A stretch of DNA of 48,827 bases from Gammaproteobacteria bacterium (GTDB lineage: Bacteria; Pseudomonadota; Gammaproteobacteria; GCA-001735895): assembly GCA_024638385.1 (NCBI GenBank), contig JAHEKJ010000015.1:1-48827 (forward strand), in the 5' to 3' direction. The position numbers and the translations under genes were made by a program. The notes under the pieces are model-generated. The model saw only the letters and a list, made by a program, of their open reading frames with translations. It was not told the origin of the DNA and did no database searches. Shown here piece after piece: positions 23,780 to 32,674 of this stretch (position 1 is its first letter; every line of letters starts with the position of its first letter).

Positions 23780-24895
23780 CTAGAACAGCACGACCGACTT
23801 GATGCTCTTGCCTTCGTGCATCAGGTCGAAGGCGGTGTTGATGTCCTCGAGCCCCATCGTGTGCGTGACCAGGCTATCGAGCTCGATATCGCCACTCATG
23901 TACTTGTCGACCATCCCGGGCAGTTCGGTGCGTCCCTTGACCCCGCCGAAGGCGGTGCCGATCCAGCGCCGGCCGACGACGAGATTGAACGGCCGCGTGC
24001 GGATCTCCTCGCCGGCGGCGGCGACGCCGATGATCGTCGACACGCCCCAGCCCATGTGCGTGCACTCGAGCGCGTCGCGCATGACCTGGACGTTGCCGGT
24101 GCAATCGAAGGAATAGTCGACGCCGCCATCGGTCATATCCTGGATGTACTCCGGCAGCGAGCCGTCGACGTCTTTCGGATTGACGAAGTCGGTCGCGCCC
24201 AGTGCCTGCGCCATCTCCCACTTGCCCGGGTTGATGTCGATCGCGAGAATGCGCTCGGCTTTCGCCATGACCGCGCCCTGGATCGCCGACAGGCCGACGG
24301 TGCCGAGGCCGAAAACCGCGACCGACGCGCCGGGTCGGACTTTCGCCGTGTTCAGCACCGCGCCGATACCGGTGGTCACGCCGCAACCGAGCAGGCAGGC
24401 CTTGTCGAGCGGCGCCTGCGGGTTGATCTTCGCCAGCGCGATTTCGGGCACGACGGTATATTCGCTGAAGGTCGAACAGCCCATGTAGTGATAGAGTTCC
24501 TTGCCGTTGTGGGAAAAGCGACGGGTTCCGTCAGGCATGAAGCCGGTCCATACGGTACCGGCGATCGACTGGCACAGGTTGGACGCGTCCGAGCTGCAAT
24601 AGGCGCAGGTCGGCTCGCCGCACTCGGGGATATAAAGCGGGATGACGTGGTCGCCGACTTTGAGGTTCTTGACGCCGGGACCGCACTCGACGACCTCGCA
24701 ACCGCCCTCGTGGCCGAGCACGCACGGAAACGCGCCCTCCGGATCTTCACCCGACAGCGTGAACGCATCGGTATGGCAGACGCCGGTCGCGTGGACGCGC
24801 AGCAAGACCTCGCCCTGTTGCGGGCCCTGGACTTCGATTTCTTCGATTTCGAGGGGTTTTTTCGGTTCCCATGCGACCGCGGCTCTGGCTTTCAT
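23780..24895 (-). CDS. frmA: S-(hydroxymethyl)glutathione dehydrogenase (class III alcohol dehydrogenase)
   Basis: A 371-residue zinc, NAD-dependent dehydrogenase that oxidises S-hydroxymethylglutathione to S-formylglutathione. Catalytic zinc ligands are seen as Cys40 in GVCHTD and His62 with Glu63 in GHEGG, plus the Cys of LLGCGVTTG. The Rossmann motif is FGLGTVGLS. The structural zinc lobe is unusual: cysteines 92, 97, 100 and 108 give C-x4-C-x2-C-x7-C, whereas the usual spacing begins C-x2-C. GAGGAG lies before the ATG. The gene is divergent from DUF3179 and leads the frmA-fghA(-cyclase) run. Also known as adhC. Confidence 0.95.
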   Translation of the reverse strand: MKARAAVAWEPKKPLEIEEIEVQGPQQGEVLLRVHATGVCHTDAFTLSGEDPEGAFPCVLGHEGGCEVVECGPGVKNLKVGDHVIPLYIPECGEPTCAYCSSDASNLCQSIAGTVWTGFMPDGTRRFSHNGKELYHYMGCSTFSEYTVVPEIALAKINPQAPLDKACLLGCGVTTGIGAVLNTAKVRPGASVAVFGLGTVGLSAIQGAVMAKAERILAIDINPGKWEMAQALGATDFVNPKDVDGSLPEYIQDMTDGGVDYSFDCTGNVQVMRDALECTHMGWGVSTIIGVAAAGEEIRTRPFNLVVGRRWIGTAFGGVKGRTELPGMVDKYMSGDIELDSLVTHTMGLEDINTAFDLMHEGKSIKSVVLF

Positions 24896-25058
24896 CGATG
24901 CTCCTCAGTGGCGGGTTTGAATGATTATCGGGGGGGCAGCCTAAATGAGATGGGTCGAACGAGTCAAGCCGGTCATGTCGCCTCCCGGATCACGAAATGC
25001 ATTGAATTATTTCGCGGTTTCGGGCTCCAACTGAAGACGATCATCGAGGGGGAGAGTC

Positions 25059-26024
25059 ATGCGCATACTGGCATCGAAACGAGCGAGAATCCTCATACTC
25101 CTGGGCATCCTTTTGGGCGCGGTTGCGTACAAGTTTGCCAACGCCGGTCCGACCAACGGCTTCGACCTGTCGAACTCGGTGCTACCGCGCGAGCAGATTC
25201 TGCATGGCGGACCGCCACGCGACGGCATCCCGGCCCTGTCCGATCCGAAACTCGTCGAGCCGGCCGCGGCCGAATACCTCGGGCCGACCGACCGTATTGT
25301 CGGCATCGTCCTCGGCGGCGAGGCGCGCGCCTACCCGGTGCCGATCCTCAACTGGCACGAGATCGTCAACGACGAAATCGACGGTCGCAGATTCGCGATC
25401 ACCTATTGCCCGCTATGCGGCACCGCGGTCGCCTTCGACGCGACGATCGACGGCAAGCCGACCGACTTCGGCGTATCGGGGCTGCTCTACAACAGCGACG
25501 TGCTGCTCTACGACCGCGATACCGAATCGCTGTGGTCGCAGATCATGGCGCAAGCGGTGGCGGGTGAGCGCGTCGGCAAGATGCTCGAGATGATCCCGAT
25601 CAGCCATACGACCTGGCGCGACTGGCTGGCGAAGCATCCCGACACGCGGGTGCTGTCGGACGAGACCGGATATTTCCGCGATTACAAGCGCGACCCCTAT
25701 GCCGGCTACGAGAAATCACGCTACACCTATTTCGCGGTCAACAACGAAGCGCCCGACAATTATCATCCGAAAGAAGTCGTGCTCGGTCTCGAGGTCGATG
25801 GCGTCTACAAGGCCTACCCGTTCGTCGAACTCGACAAGCTCGGCAAGGCCCGCTTCGACGATGCGATCAACGGCAAGCGCTTCGAGTTCGAGTGGGACGG
25901 CGACAACCGCAGCGTGCACGTCGCCGATGCGAACGGCAAGCCCGTCGCCGGGATCCAGGGCTTCTGGTTCGCGTGGTTTGCATTCCACCCCGACACCCTC
26001 GTCTTCAAGGCCGAAGGCTCCTGA
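25059..26024 (+). CDS. DUF3179 domain protein
   Basis: A 321-residue protein with an N-terminal hydrophobic segment (10-28), likely a signal anchor, so the body is probably periplasmic. The DUF3179 hallmark YCPLCGTAVAFD places Cys117 and Cys120, and NWHEIVND with His100 precedes it; these look like metal or redox ligands. Function is unknown. A strong GAGGGGGAG lies just upstream of the ATG. It is divergent from frmA across 163 bases, which does not by itself link it to formaldehyde. Confidence 0.85.
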   Translation: MRILASKRARILILLGILLGAVAYKFANAGPTNGFDLSNSVLPREQILHGGPPRDGIPALSDPKLVEPAAAEYLGPTDRIVGIVLGGEARAYPVPILNWHEIVNDEIDGRRFAITYCPLCGTAVAFDATIDGKPTDFGVSGLLYNSDVLLYDRDTESLWSQIMAQAVAGERVGKMLEMIPISHTTWRDWLAKHPDTRVLSDETGYFRDYKRDPYAGYEKSRYTYFAVNNEAPDNYHPKEVVLGLEVDGVYKAYPFVELDKLGKARFDDAINGKRFEFEWDGDNRSVHVADANGKPVAGIQGFWFAWFAFHPDTLVFKAEGS

Positions 26025-26232
26025 GTCATCGCATCCCGAGGGTACTTGCACGTCATTGCGAGATCCGCGCGGCCCCGTCCGCGCGGGTCGAAGCAACCTC
26101 CCGACTCTCGCCCGATCCCGTTCGGTCGCCTCGCCAGGTCTGCGGTGATCCGATAAATCGTCTGCGGGCATTGTTCAGGTAGGATTAACCGCGGCCGGAT
26201 ATTGTGCCAAAATACACATTTTCTGATTCGCC
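26025..26232. repeat. Intergenic region with a degenerate dispersed repeat
   Basis: The stretch GTCATTGCGAGATCC followed by a CCGCGCGG-CCCCGT-CCGCGCGG hairpin and TCGAAGCAACCTC resembles the common dispersed repeat built on 'gtcattgcgag...gaagcaa'. The hairpin may act as the DUF3179 terminator. No gene is seen in the region; the last 60 bases before lptD are AT-richer and probably hold its promoter. Confidence 0.55.
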
Positions 26233-28416
26233 TTGCTCCGACTGCGGCTTATTCTGCTTGCAGGCCTGTTGTCTGCAACTCCGCTCCCTCGCGCCCTCGC
26301 GGCCGAGGACTGGAGCCTGTGTCGCGTGCCGGCTTTCGTCTACACCCCGGTCGAGGGTCTGGCTAGCGACGAGACCCTGATCGAAGCGCAATCCATCGCC
26401 AGCGAGAGCAGCGAGCAAATCCGTTTCGTCGGCGATGTCACGGTGGCGCGCGCCGACGAAACCATCCGTGCCGACGAACTGCACCTCGACAAGCAGACTC
26501 AGCAGATTCGCGCGCGCGGCGACGTCCTCTTCGAGAGCCCGCGCTACCGGCTCGAAAGCCCGAGCATCATGATCGACGACGAGCGCGAACGGGCGCGATT
26601 CGATACGCCCGAGTTCGAGTTGCGAGATCGCCACGGTCGCGGCCGGGCGACCCGTATCGAAAAGCTGGATGCGTCGCGCAGCCGCTTCGAGGACCTCTTC
26701 TACACCGCCTGCGATCCCGGCGACCGCGACTGGCATCTCGCCGCGAGCGAGCTCGAGATCGACGACGCGACCGGGCGCGGCACGGCCAAACACGCACGCC
26801 TGTATTTTCAGGAAATCCCGTTTTTTTACCTGCCCTGGTTTCAGTTTCCGATCGACGATCGTCGCCTGACCGGCGTATTGACGCCGCGTTTCGGCTACGC
26901 CGATTCGCAGGGCGCCCAGCTCGCGCTGCCGGTCTACCTGAATCTTGCGCCCAATTACGACATGACGGTCACGCCCGACTATTACGGCAAGCGCGGGTTG
27001 CAGCTGAATACCGAAAATCGCTACCTGTTCGCGTCGAGCCACGGGCAGGTCGACCTGTCCTACCTCGACGACGACGCGTACGAGGATTCTCGCTATTTCC
27101 AGGAATGGCGGCACCTTACCCGCCTGGATCGGCGCTGGCAGGCGGACCTGACGCTGGCCGAGGTCTCGGACGGCGAATTCTTCGACGATTTCGACAATGT
27201 CGCGCCACGCTATAACAGTATCAGCCACCTCGAGCGCTACGCGCGTCTCGCGCGGCGCGGCGAAACCTGGAACGGCGAGCTGTTATGGCAGGATTACCAG
27301 ACCCTCGACGAGGCGACCGCGGCAATCGACCGCCCGTACAACCGCCTGCCGCGCCTCGCGCTGGACGGCGATTTCGACCTGCACGACGACCGGCTGGTCG
27401 CGCCGCTGCGCGCGGAATGGGTCAACTTCGAGCGCGACGACAGCGTCGACGGCGAGCGTACGCACCTGGTCGCAAAGCTGCGCTGGGCCGCCGGGGAGAG
27501 CGGCTACTACGTCAGACCGGAGCTGCAGCTCGCGATGACCGACTATCGCCTCGAAGACAGCGGCGGCGATGATCATTTCGATCGCGTGGTGCCAACGCTC
27601 GCAATCGACACGGGGCTTCGCTTCGAGCGCCTCGCCGGCACCGACGCACAGTGGCTGCAAACCCTCGAACCGCGGCTGTACTTCCTGCACACCCCGTTCG
27701 AGGATCAGGCCGATTTTCCCGATTTCGACACTTCGCTGCTGTCCGCGACCTACGACAATTTCTTCCGCAACAATCGCTTCAGCGGCAGCGACCGCATCGG
27801 CGACGCCAGCCAGGTCAGCTTCGGTATCGCGACGCGCGTCTTCGCCGCCGACAGCGGCGACGAACTGCTGCATGCGCGCGCGGGTCAGATCTTCTATTTC
27901 AAGGACCGGCGGGTCAGTCTCGACGGCGACCGCGACGACGCTTCGCGCTCCGATCTCATCGCCGAGCTGGATGTCAGGCCCGACCAGCGGCTGACCTTGA
28001 CCACGCGACTGGTGCGCGACGAAGCCACGGGCGACGTCGACGATCGCGATTTCGCAATCAATTACAGCGCCGACGGCCGGGTCGCCAATCTCGGCTACTA
28101 CTTTACCGAGGACGAGCTGGAACAGGCGCTCGTTTCGATGGTCTATCCGCTGAACGAGCGCTGGACGCTGGTCGCGAAGTATCACCAGTCGCTGCTGTTC
28201 GATCGACCGGTCGACCATTTGCTCGGCTTTGCCTATGAATCCTGCTGCTGGGGAATTAAAATACTCGCCGGCCAGAGTGGCAACGAAAGCGACGACTTTG
28301 CCGAGAGCGACGAGCGCATCTATTTCGAGATCACGCTCAAGGGTCTGAGCGCGGCAGGGCGCGACATCGACGCGCGGCTCGCCGATGCCATTCCCGGCTA
28401 TCGCCCGAGATTCTGA
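26233..28416 (+). CDS. lptD: LPS-assembly protein LptD
   Basis: A 727-residue outer-membrane beta-barrel that with LptE inserts lipopolysaccharide into the outer leaflet. A signal peptide occupies about 1-23, followed by an OstA/LptA-like jellyroll (about 40-150) and the barrel. The four cysteines that form the two interdomain disulfides in E. coli are present: Cys30 in SLCRV, Cys160 in TACDPGD, and the adjacent Cys671-Cys672 in ESCCWG. The start is TTG at 26233; no ATG or GTG fits the signal peptide and no clear SD is seen. SurA, needed for its folding, is encoded 19 bases downstream. Confidence 0.93.
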   Translation: MLRLRLILLAGLLSATPLPRALAAEDWSLCRVPAFVYTPVEGLASDETLIEAQSIASESSEQIRFVGDVTVARADETIRADELHLDKQTQQIRARGDVLFESPRYRLESPSIMIDDERERARFDTPEFELRDRHGRGRATRIEKLDASRSRFEDLFYTACDPGDRDWHLAASELEIDDATGRGTAKHARLYFQEIPFFYLPWFQFPIDDRRLTGVLTPRFGYADSQGAQLALPVYLNLAPNYDMTVTPDYYGKRGLQLNTENRYLFASSHGQVDLSYLDDDAYEDSRYFQEWRHLTRLDRRWQADLTLAEVSDGEFFDDFDNVAPRYNSISHLERYARLARRGETWNGELLWQDYQTLDEATAAIDRPYNRLPRLALDGDFDLHDDRLVAPLRAEWVNFERDDSVDGERTHLVAKLRWAAGESGYYVRPELQLAMTDYRLEDSGGDDHFDRVVPTLAIDTGLRFERLAGTDAQWLQTLEPRLYFLHTPFEDQADFPDFDTSLLSATYDNFFRNNRFSGSDRIGDASQVSFGIATRVFAADSGDELLHARAGQIFYFKDRRVSLDGDRDDASRSDLIAELDVRPDQRLTLTTRLVRDEATGDVDDRDFAINYSADGRVANLGYYFTEDELEQALVSMVYPLNERWTLVAKYHQSLLFDRPVDHLLGFAYESCCWGIKILAGQSGNESDDFAESDERIYFEITLKGLSAAGRDIDARLADAIPGYRPRF

Positions 28417-28435
28417 ACACCGACCCGATGAAGAG

Positions 28436-29722
28436 ATGACAAGACTGACGACATTGCTGATCACCGCGCTGCTGTGGGTTTCGCCCGCCGGGGGAGAAAT
28501 AGTTTCGCTCGACGCCATCGTTGCGATCGTCGACGAGAGTGTGATCACGCGGCGCGAGCTCGAGAACCGCATTCGACTGGTACGCACCGATTTCGAGAAA
28601 TCCGGACGCCGCCTGCCCGACGGCGACACCCTGCGGCGACAGGTGCTCGAGGTACTGATCAACGAGTCGCTGCTGCTGCAGGAAGCGAATCGCCGCGGGA
28701 TTCGCATTACCGACAGCCAGCTGAACCAGACCATGCAGCGCGTCGCCCGGCAAAACAACCTGAGCCTGTCGGAGTTTCGCCTGCGACTGATCGCCGACGG
28801 CGTCGATTACGACGAGTACCGCGAGTCGGTGCGCCGCGAACTGACCGTGTCGACACTCGGGCGGCAATACGCGCAGCGTAACGCCAGCGTCAGCGATGCC
28901 GAGGTCGACGAATTCATCGAGCGCAGCGGCGAAGGCAACGCCGACCTCGAGTACCGGCTCGCGCATATTTTGATCGCGGTCCCCGACGCCGCGTCGCCTG
29001 CGCAGGTCAACGATGCGCAGATGCTGGCAAACGAACTGCTCGCCCGACTCGCGCAGGGCGAGGATTTCGACAGCCTCGCCAACGCTTTCTCCGCCGGCGA
29101 CACCGCGCTGCAGGGCGGCGATCTCGGCTGGCGCAAGCAGGCCGAAATTCCAAGCCTGTTTACAGATCCGGTGCTGTCGATGAATCCCGGGGACTACGCC
29201 GGTCCGATCCGCAGCGCCAGCGGCTTTCATATCGTCTACCTGCGTGAGCGCCGCGACGCCGGGCAGGTGCTGACGCGGCAAAGTCGCAGCCGTCATATCC
29301 TGATTCGCCCCAACGAGCTGATCTCGGAAACCGAAGCGCGCGAACGGCTCGACGAGCTGCGCGAGCGCATTCTCGCCGGCGAGGAATTCGAGCGCCTCGC
29401 GCGGCTCTACTCGGTCGATTACAACAGCGGCGCGAGCGGCGGCGACATCGGCTGGAAGGGTCCCGGCGAGACCGTGCGCGAGTACGAAGAAGTCGTCGAG
29501 CGGCTCGAACCCGGCGAACTGAGCCAGCCCTTCCGTACGCAATTCGGCTGGCACCTGGTCGAGGTCACCGACCGGCGCACGGTCGACGAAACGGCGCAGA
29601 CCCGGCGCAACCAGATTTACTCGCAGCTGCTCGAGCAAAAGCAGCGCGAAACATTCGACCTGTGGAAAAGGCGCCTGCGCGACGAGGCCTTTGTCGTGTT
29701 TCCCGACCAGGACGATGCCTGA
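28436..29722 (+). CDS. surA: Periplasmic chaperone and peptidyl-prolyl isomerase SurA
   Basis: A 428-residue periplasmic chaperone for outer-membrane proteins, including LptD. It has a signal peptide (about 1-20), an N-terminal helical chaperone region, and two parvulin domains at roughly 170-270 (RLAHILIAVPD, DLGWRKQAEIP) and 285-385 (RSRHILIRPNEL, GGDIGWKGPGE). The length equals that of E. coli SurA. The ATG at 28436 is used; an earlier in-frame start at 28385 lies in lptD and disrupts the signal peptide. The end overlaps pdxA by eight bases. Confidence 0.95.
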   Translation: MTRLTTLLITALLWVSPAGGEIVSLDAIVAIVDESVITRRELENRIRLVRTDFEKSGRRLPDGDTLRRQVLEVLINESLLLQEANRRGIRITDSQLNQTMQRVARQNNLSLSEFRLRLIADGVDYDEYRESVRRELTVSTLGRQYAQRNASVSDAEVDEFIERSGEGNADLEYRLAHILIAVPDAASPAQVNDAQMLANELLARLAQGEDFDSLANAFSAGDTALQGGDLGWRKQAEIPSLFTDPVLSMNPGDYAGPIRSASGFHIVYLRERRDAGQVLTRQSRSRHILIRPNELISETEARERLDELRERILAGEEFERLARLYSVDYNSGASGGDIGWKGPGETVREYEEVVERLEPGELSQPFRTQFGWHLVEVTDRRTVDETAQTRRNQIYSQLLEQKQRETFDLWKRRLRDEAFVVFPDQDDA

Positions 29723-30692
29723 ACTGGTCGTCACCTCGGGCGAACCCGCCGGTATCGGCCCCGACATCGTCGCCTGCATCGATCCGGCCCGGTTCGACGC
29801 GCGGCTGATCGTCGTCGGCGATCGCGATCTGCTGGAGGCGCGCGCCAGCCAGCTCGGTAAGAAACCGCGTTACGTCGACTACGGCGCCGGCGACGATGGT
29901 GTCGAGGTCATCCACGAACCGCTGGCGGCGCCCTGCCGACCGGGCGAACCCGATCCCGCCAACGCGCGCTATGTCCTGCGCTTGCTCGAGCGCGCCTGCC
30001 GCGGTTGCCTCGACGGGGAATTCGACGCGATGGTGACCGCGCCGGTGCAAAAGGACGTGATCAACCGGGCCGGCATTGCGTTCAGCGGTCACACCGAGTT
30101 CCTCGCCGATCTTTGCGACGCCGGGCTGCCGGTCATGTTGCTGACCGCAGGCGAACTGCGGGTTGCGCTGGTCACGACCCACCTGGCGCTGCGTGACGTC
30201 CCCGACGCGATTACCGACGATCGCATTCGCCGCATTGCGACGACACTCGAGGCCGGCCTGCGCGAGCGTTTCGGCCTGCCCGCGCCGCGCATCAAGGTGT
30301 GCGGCCTGAACCCGCACGCGGGCGAAGCCGGCTACCTTGGCCGCGAGGAGATCGACGTCATCATCCCGGCGCTCGACGCCTTGCGCGCGCGCGGCATCGA
30401 CCTCGACGGACCCTACCCGGCCGACACGCTGTTCACCGAGGGCCAGCTCGCCGACGCCGACGCGGTGCTGGCAATGTATCACGACCAGGGCTTGCCGGTG
30501 CTCAAGTACAAGGGTTTTCACCAGGCGGTCAACACGACGCTCGGCCTGCCCATCGTCCGCACCTCGGTCGATCACGGCACCGCGCTCGCGCTGGCGGGCA
30601 GCGGCCGCGCCGCGCCCGACAGCCTGTTTGCGGCGATCGACTCGGCAATTTTCCAGGTCGCCAACCGGCTGCGGCATGGCGCCGACGCGTAA
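29715..30692 (+). CDS. pdxA: 4-hydroxythreonine-4-phosphate dehydrogenase
   Basis: A 325-residue NAD-dependent enzyme of pyridoxal phosphate synthesis that oxidises 4-phosphohydroxy-L-threonine. The N-terminal TSGEPAGIGPD is diagnostic. The divalent-metal histidines are in VTTHLALRDVP, LNPHAGE and MYHDQGLPVLKYK. The start is the ATG inside the surA end; an earlier in-frame start at 29691 adds no conserved residues. It overlaps rsmA by 17 bases, so expression of the four genes is probably coupled. Confidence 0.95.
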   Translation: MPELVVTSGEPAGIGPDIVACIDPARFDARLIVVGDRDLLEARASQLGKKPRYVDYGAGDDGVEVIHEPLAAPCRPGEPDPANARYVLRLLERACRGCLDGEFDAMVTAPVQKDVINRAGIAFSGHTEFLADLCDAGLPVMLLTAGELRVALVTTHLALRDVPDAITDDRIRRIATTLEAGLRERFGLPAPRIKVCGLNPHAGEAGYLGREEIDVIIPALDALRARGIDLDGPYPADTLFTEGQLADADAVLAMYHDQGLPVLKYKGFHQAVNTTLGLPIVRTSVDHGTALALAGSGRAAPDSLFAAIDSAIFQVANRLRHGADA

Positions 30693-31449
30693 ACGTTTCG
30701 GTCAGCATTTTCTCGAGGACGCCGCCGTGGTCGAGCGCCTGTTGCGCGCGATCGACCCGAGAATCGGCGATCGACTCGTCGAGATCGGCCCGGGCCGGGG
30801 CGCGTTGACCTACCCGCTGCTCGAACGCGCCGGTCGGCTTGCGGCGATCGAACTCGACCGCGACCTGCTGCCGCTGTTGCGCGCTGGTGCGAGCACGCGC
30901 GGCGAGCTCGAATTGTTCAACGTCGACGTGCTCGAGTTCGACTTCGCCGCGCTCGGCGAGCCGCCGTTTCGGGTCGTCGGCAATCTGCCTTACAACATCT
31001 CGACGCCGCTGCTGTTCCATCTGCTCGATTCGCTGTCGCTGATCGACGACATGCATTTCATGTTGCAAAAAGAAGTGGCCCGGCGGCTGGTCGCGGCACC
31101 CGGCGGCGGCGACTACGGTCGGCTGTCGGTCATGCTCCAACAGCGCTGCGAATGTCACTACCTGTTCGAGGTCGCGCCGCACAGCTTTCGCCCGCCGCCT
31201 AAAGTCGATTCGGCGGTCGTGCGTCTCGAGCCGCTGGCATCGCCGCGATTCGACGCCGGCGATCCCGCGCGTTTCGCGGATATCGTGCGGACGGCTTTCG
31301 GCCAGCGGCGCAAGACCATCGGCAACTCGCTGAAAACTCTGCTCGGCCGTGACCGCATCGCGGCCTGCGGCATCGACCCCGGACTGCGCGCCGAAAACCT
31401 CAGCGTCGCCGACTTCGCGCGGCTGTCGCGCGCGAGCGAGGCGGCGTGA
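30676..31449 (+). CDS. rsmA: 16S rRNA dimethyladenosine methyltransferase RsmA (KsgA)
   Basis: A 257-residue methyltransferase that dimethylates two adjacent adenosines in helix 45 of 16S rRNA late in small-subunit assembly. The S-adenosylmethionine motif EIGPGRGALT and the catalytic NLPYNIST are intact, and the N-terminal RKRFGQHFLED is typical. The ATG at 30676 falls inside pdxA, and its stop overlaps the folA GTG start as GTGA. In E. coli apaG follows rsmA; here folA does, and apaG-apaH lie 4 kb away on the other strand. Confidence 0.95.
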   Translation: MAPTRKRFGQHFLEDAAVVERLLRAIDPRIGDRLVEIGPGRGALTYPLLERAGRLAAIELDRDLLPLLRAGASTRGELELFNVDVLEFDFAALGEPPFRVVGNLPYNISTPLLFHLLDSLSLIDDMHFMLQKEVARRLVAAPGGGDYGRLSVMLQQRCECHYLFEVAPHSFRPPPKVDSAVVRLEPLASPRFDAGDPARFADIVRTAFGQRRKTIGNSLKTLLGRDRIAACGIDPGLRAENLSVADFARLSRASEAA

Positions 31450-31937
31450 GCCTGCTGTCGCTGATCGTCGCGATGGACGAAAACCGCCTGATCGGCCGGA
31501 ATAACGCGCTGCCGTGGCGGCTGCCCGCAGATCTCGCGCATTTCAAACGGACGACGATGGGCAAGCCGGTGGTGATGGGACGCAAGACTCACGCATCGAT
31601 CGGTCGGCCGCTGCCGGGACGGCGCAATCTGGTCGTTACCTCCAACCCGCAGTACCCCGCGACCGGCTGCGAAATCGTCGCCGGTATCGATGCGGCGCTC
31701 GCCGCTTGCGACGATGCCGACGAGGTCATGCTCATCGGCGGCGCGTCACTTTACGCGCAAACGCTAGCGCGCGCCGACCGCCTCTACGTCACGCTGATAC
31801 ACCATCGCTTCGAGGGTGACACCTGGTTTCCCGAGTTCGACAGGGACGCCTGGCAGGTCGATTTTCGGCAGGATTTTGAGCCCGATCACGGCAATTCTTA
31901 CCCCTATTCATTTATAAAATTTACTAGAGAATTTTGA
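31446..31937 (+). CDS. folA: Dihydrofolate reductase
   Basis: A 163-residue enzyme that reduces dihydrofolate to tetrahydrofolate with NADPH. NNALPWRLPADLAHFKR carries the proton-donor Asp29 and Trp24; GRKTHASIGRPLPGR and the IGGASLYAQ strand bind NADPH. The start is GTG, overlapping the rsmA stop by four bases. thyA, whose reaction makes its dihydrofolate substrate, is encoded about 4 kb away on the opposite strand. The last codons, reading FIKFTREF, are unusually AT-rich for the window. Confidence 0.95.
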   Translation: MSLLSLIVAMDENRLIGRNNALPWRLPADLAHFKRTTMGKPVVMGRKTHASIGRPLPGRRNLVVTSNPQYPATGCEIVAGIDAALAACDDADEVMLIGGASLYAQTLARADRLYVTLIHHRFEGDTWFPEFDRDAWQVDFRQDFEPDHGNSYPYSFIKFTREF

Positions 31938-31972
31938 TTTTTTTTGGGGTAGACTGATCCGCCCGGGCAAGC

Positions 31973-31981
31973 GGGGGGGGG
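31973..31981 (+). repeat. Run of nine guanines upstream of the FHA gene
   Basis: Nine consecutive G bases lie 19 bases before the FHA start, and a run of eight T bases lies at 31938-31945 just after folA. Homopolymeric G tracts of this length are prone to slippage in many bacteria. The tract sits in the probable leader or promoter, not in the coding region, so any effect would be on expression level. Confidence 0.6.
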
Positions 31982-32000
31982 ATCCAGATCGGAGAATAAT

Positions 32001-32312
32001 ATGAGCGATGAAGTCAAAAGCATGGAGAGCCGGACTTATATTATTGGCCGCGAAGGCCACATTTATATTAACGACCCGACCGTCAGCAAACAGCACGCCG
32101 AAATCCAGGTCATCAACGGCGAGGTCTACCTGCGCGACCTGAATTCGACCAACGGCACCTTCCTCATCAAGAACAATCGCCTCGTCCCGTTCCACGAAGG
32201 CTACGTGCAATTGCATCAACCGATAGTGCTGGGCAATCGCCAGTACACGGTTCGCAACCTGCTCGAAATTGCCGGCGCCTTCTCGGCGCTCGATTCGACC
32301 GATTCCGACTGA
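32001..32312 (+). CDS. FHA domain protein
   Basis: A 103-residue protein that is almost entirely one forkhead-associated domain. The phosphothreonine-binding pattern is present: GREGHIYINDPTVSKQHAEI (17-36) and LRDLNSTNGTFL (45-56). Such single-domain proteins relay Ser/Thr phosphorylation or act as scaffolds. The start is preceded by a GGAGA ribosome binding site. A kinase partner is not evident in the window. It converges with the ComFB-like gene, one base between the stops. Confidence 0.9.
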   Translation: MSDEVKSMESRTYIIGREGHIYINDPTVSKQHAEIQVINGEVYLRDLNSTNGTFLIKNNRLVPFHEGYVQLHQPIVLGNRQYTVRNLLEIAGAFSALDSTDSD

Positions 32313-32313
32313 G

Positions 32314-32595
32314 TCAGCCGCCGACCGCCTTGCGTCGGCGATCGTCGATGAAGGCCGCGGCACCATCGACGGCTTCCGCCACCTTGTCCAGCATCGCGTT
32401 GCGCTCGCCCGGTGCGAGGTAAAAGGCCATGTCGATATCGTGACGTATGTAACGCGCCGGCAGGCGCGTCAGTGCGTAGCAGGCGACATCCTGGAAAAAC
32501 TCGTCGTCCCGCTCGGGGTACTCGTCGACCTTGTGCTCGCAGATATACTCGAACACCAGGCGTTCGTAGTAGTTGTGCAGACTGCTGAAATCCAT
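32314..32595 (-). CDS. ComFB family protein
   Basis: A 93-residue protein resembling the late competence ComFB family: YYERLVFEYICEH near 7-19, then DVACYALTRLPARYIRH near 35-51. Family members are small cytoplasmic proteins; some cyanobacterial relatives have been reported as cyclic-di-GMP receptors, but whether this one binds a nucleotide is unknown. The usual CxxC cysteines are not present here. The start at 32595 follows a G-run ribosome binding site. A 12-pair hairpin ends nine bases upstream. It is the likely last gene of a GAF-FecR-ComFB run. Confidence 0.75.
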   Translation of the reverse strand: MDFSSLHNYYERLVFEYICEHKVDEYPERDDEFFQDVACYALTRLPARYIRHDIDMAFYLAPGERNAMLDKVAEAVDGAAAFIDDRRRKAVGG

Positions 32596-32604
32596 GCGCG
32601 CCCC

Positions 32605-32639
32605 CCGCGGTGCCGACTCCGATGGTATCGGCACCGCGG
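32605..32639 (-). promoter_or_regulatory. Perfect 12-pair hairpin before the ComFB start
   Basis: CCGCGGTGCCGA (32605-32616) and TCGGCACCGCGG (32628-32639) are perfectly complementary around an 11-base loop. On the minus-strand message the stem ends nine bases before the ComFB ATG and its last two bases overlap the G-run that serves as the ribosome binding site. It could limit ComFB translation, or end most fecR transcripts. No T-tract follows, which favours the first reading. Confidence 0.6.
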
Positions 32640-32674
32640 TTCGAATCCGTAGCCCGCGGGCGCGGGCGCTCTCG

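Noticed and set aside
32636..32652. tRNA gene or tRNA-derived attachment site (GGTTCGAATCC)
   Set aside because: The T-loop-like sequence lacks an acceptor stem, D-arm and anticodon arm around it; probably coincidental.
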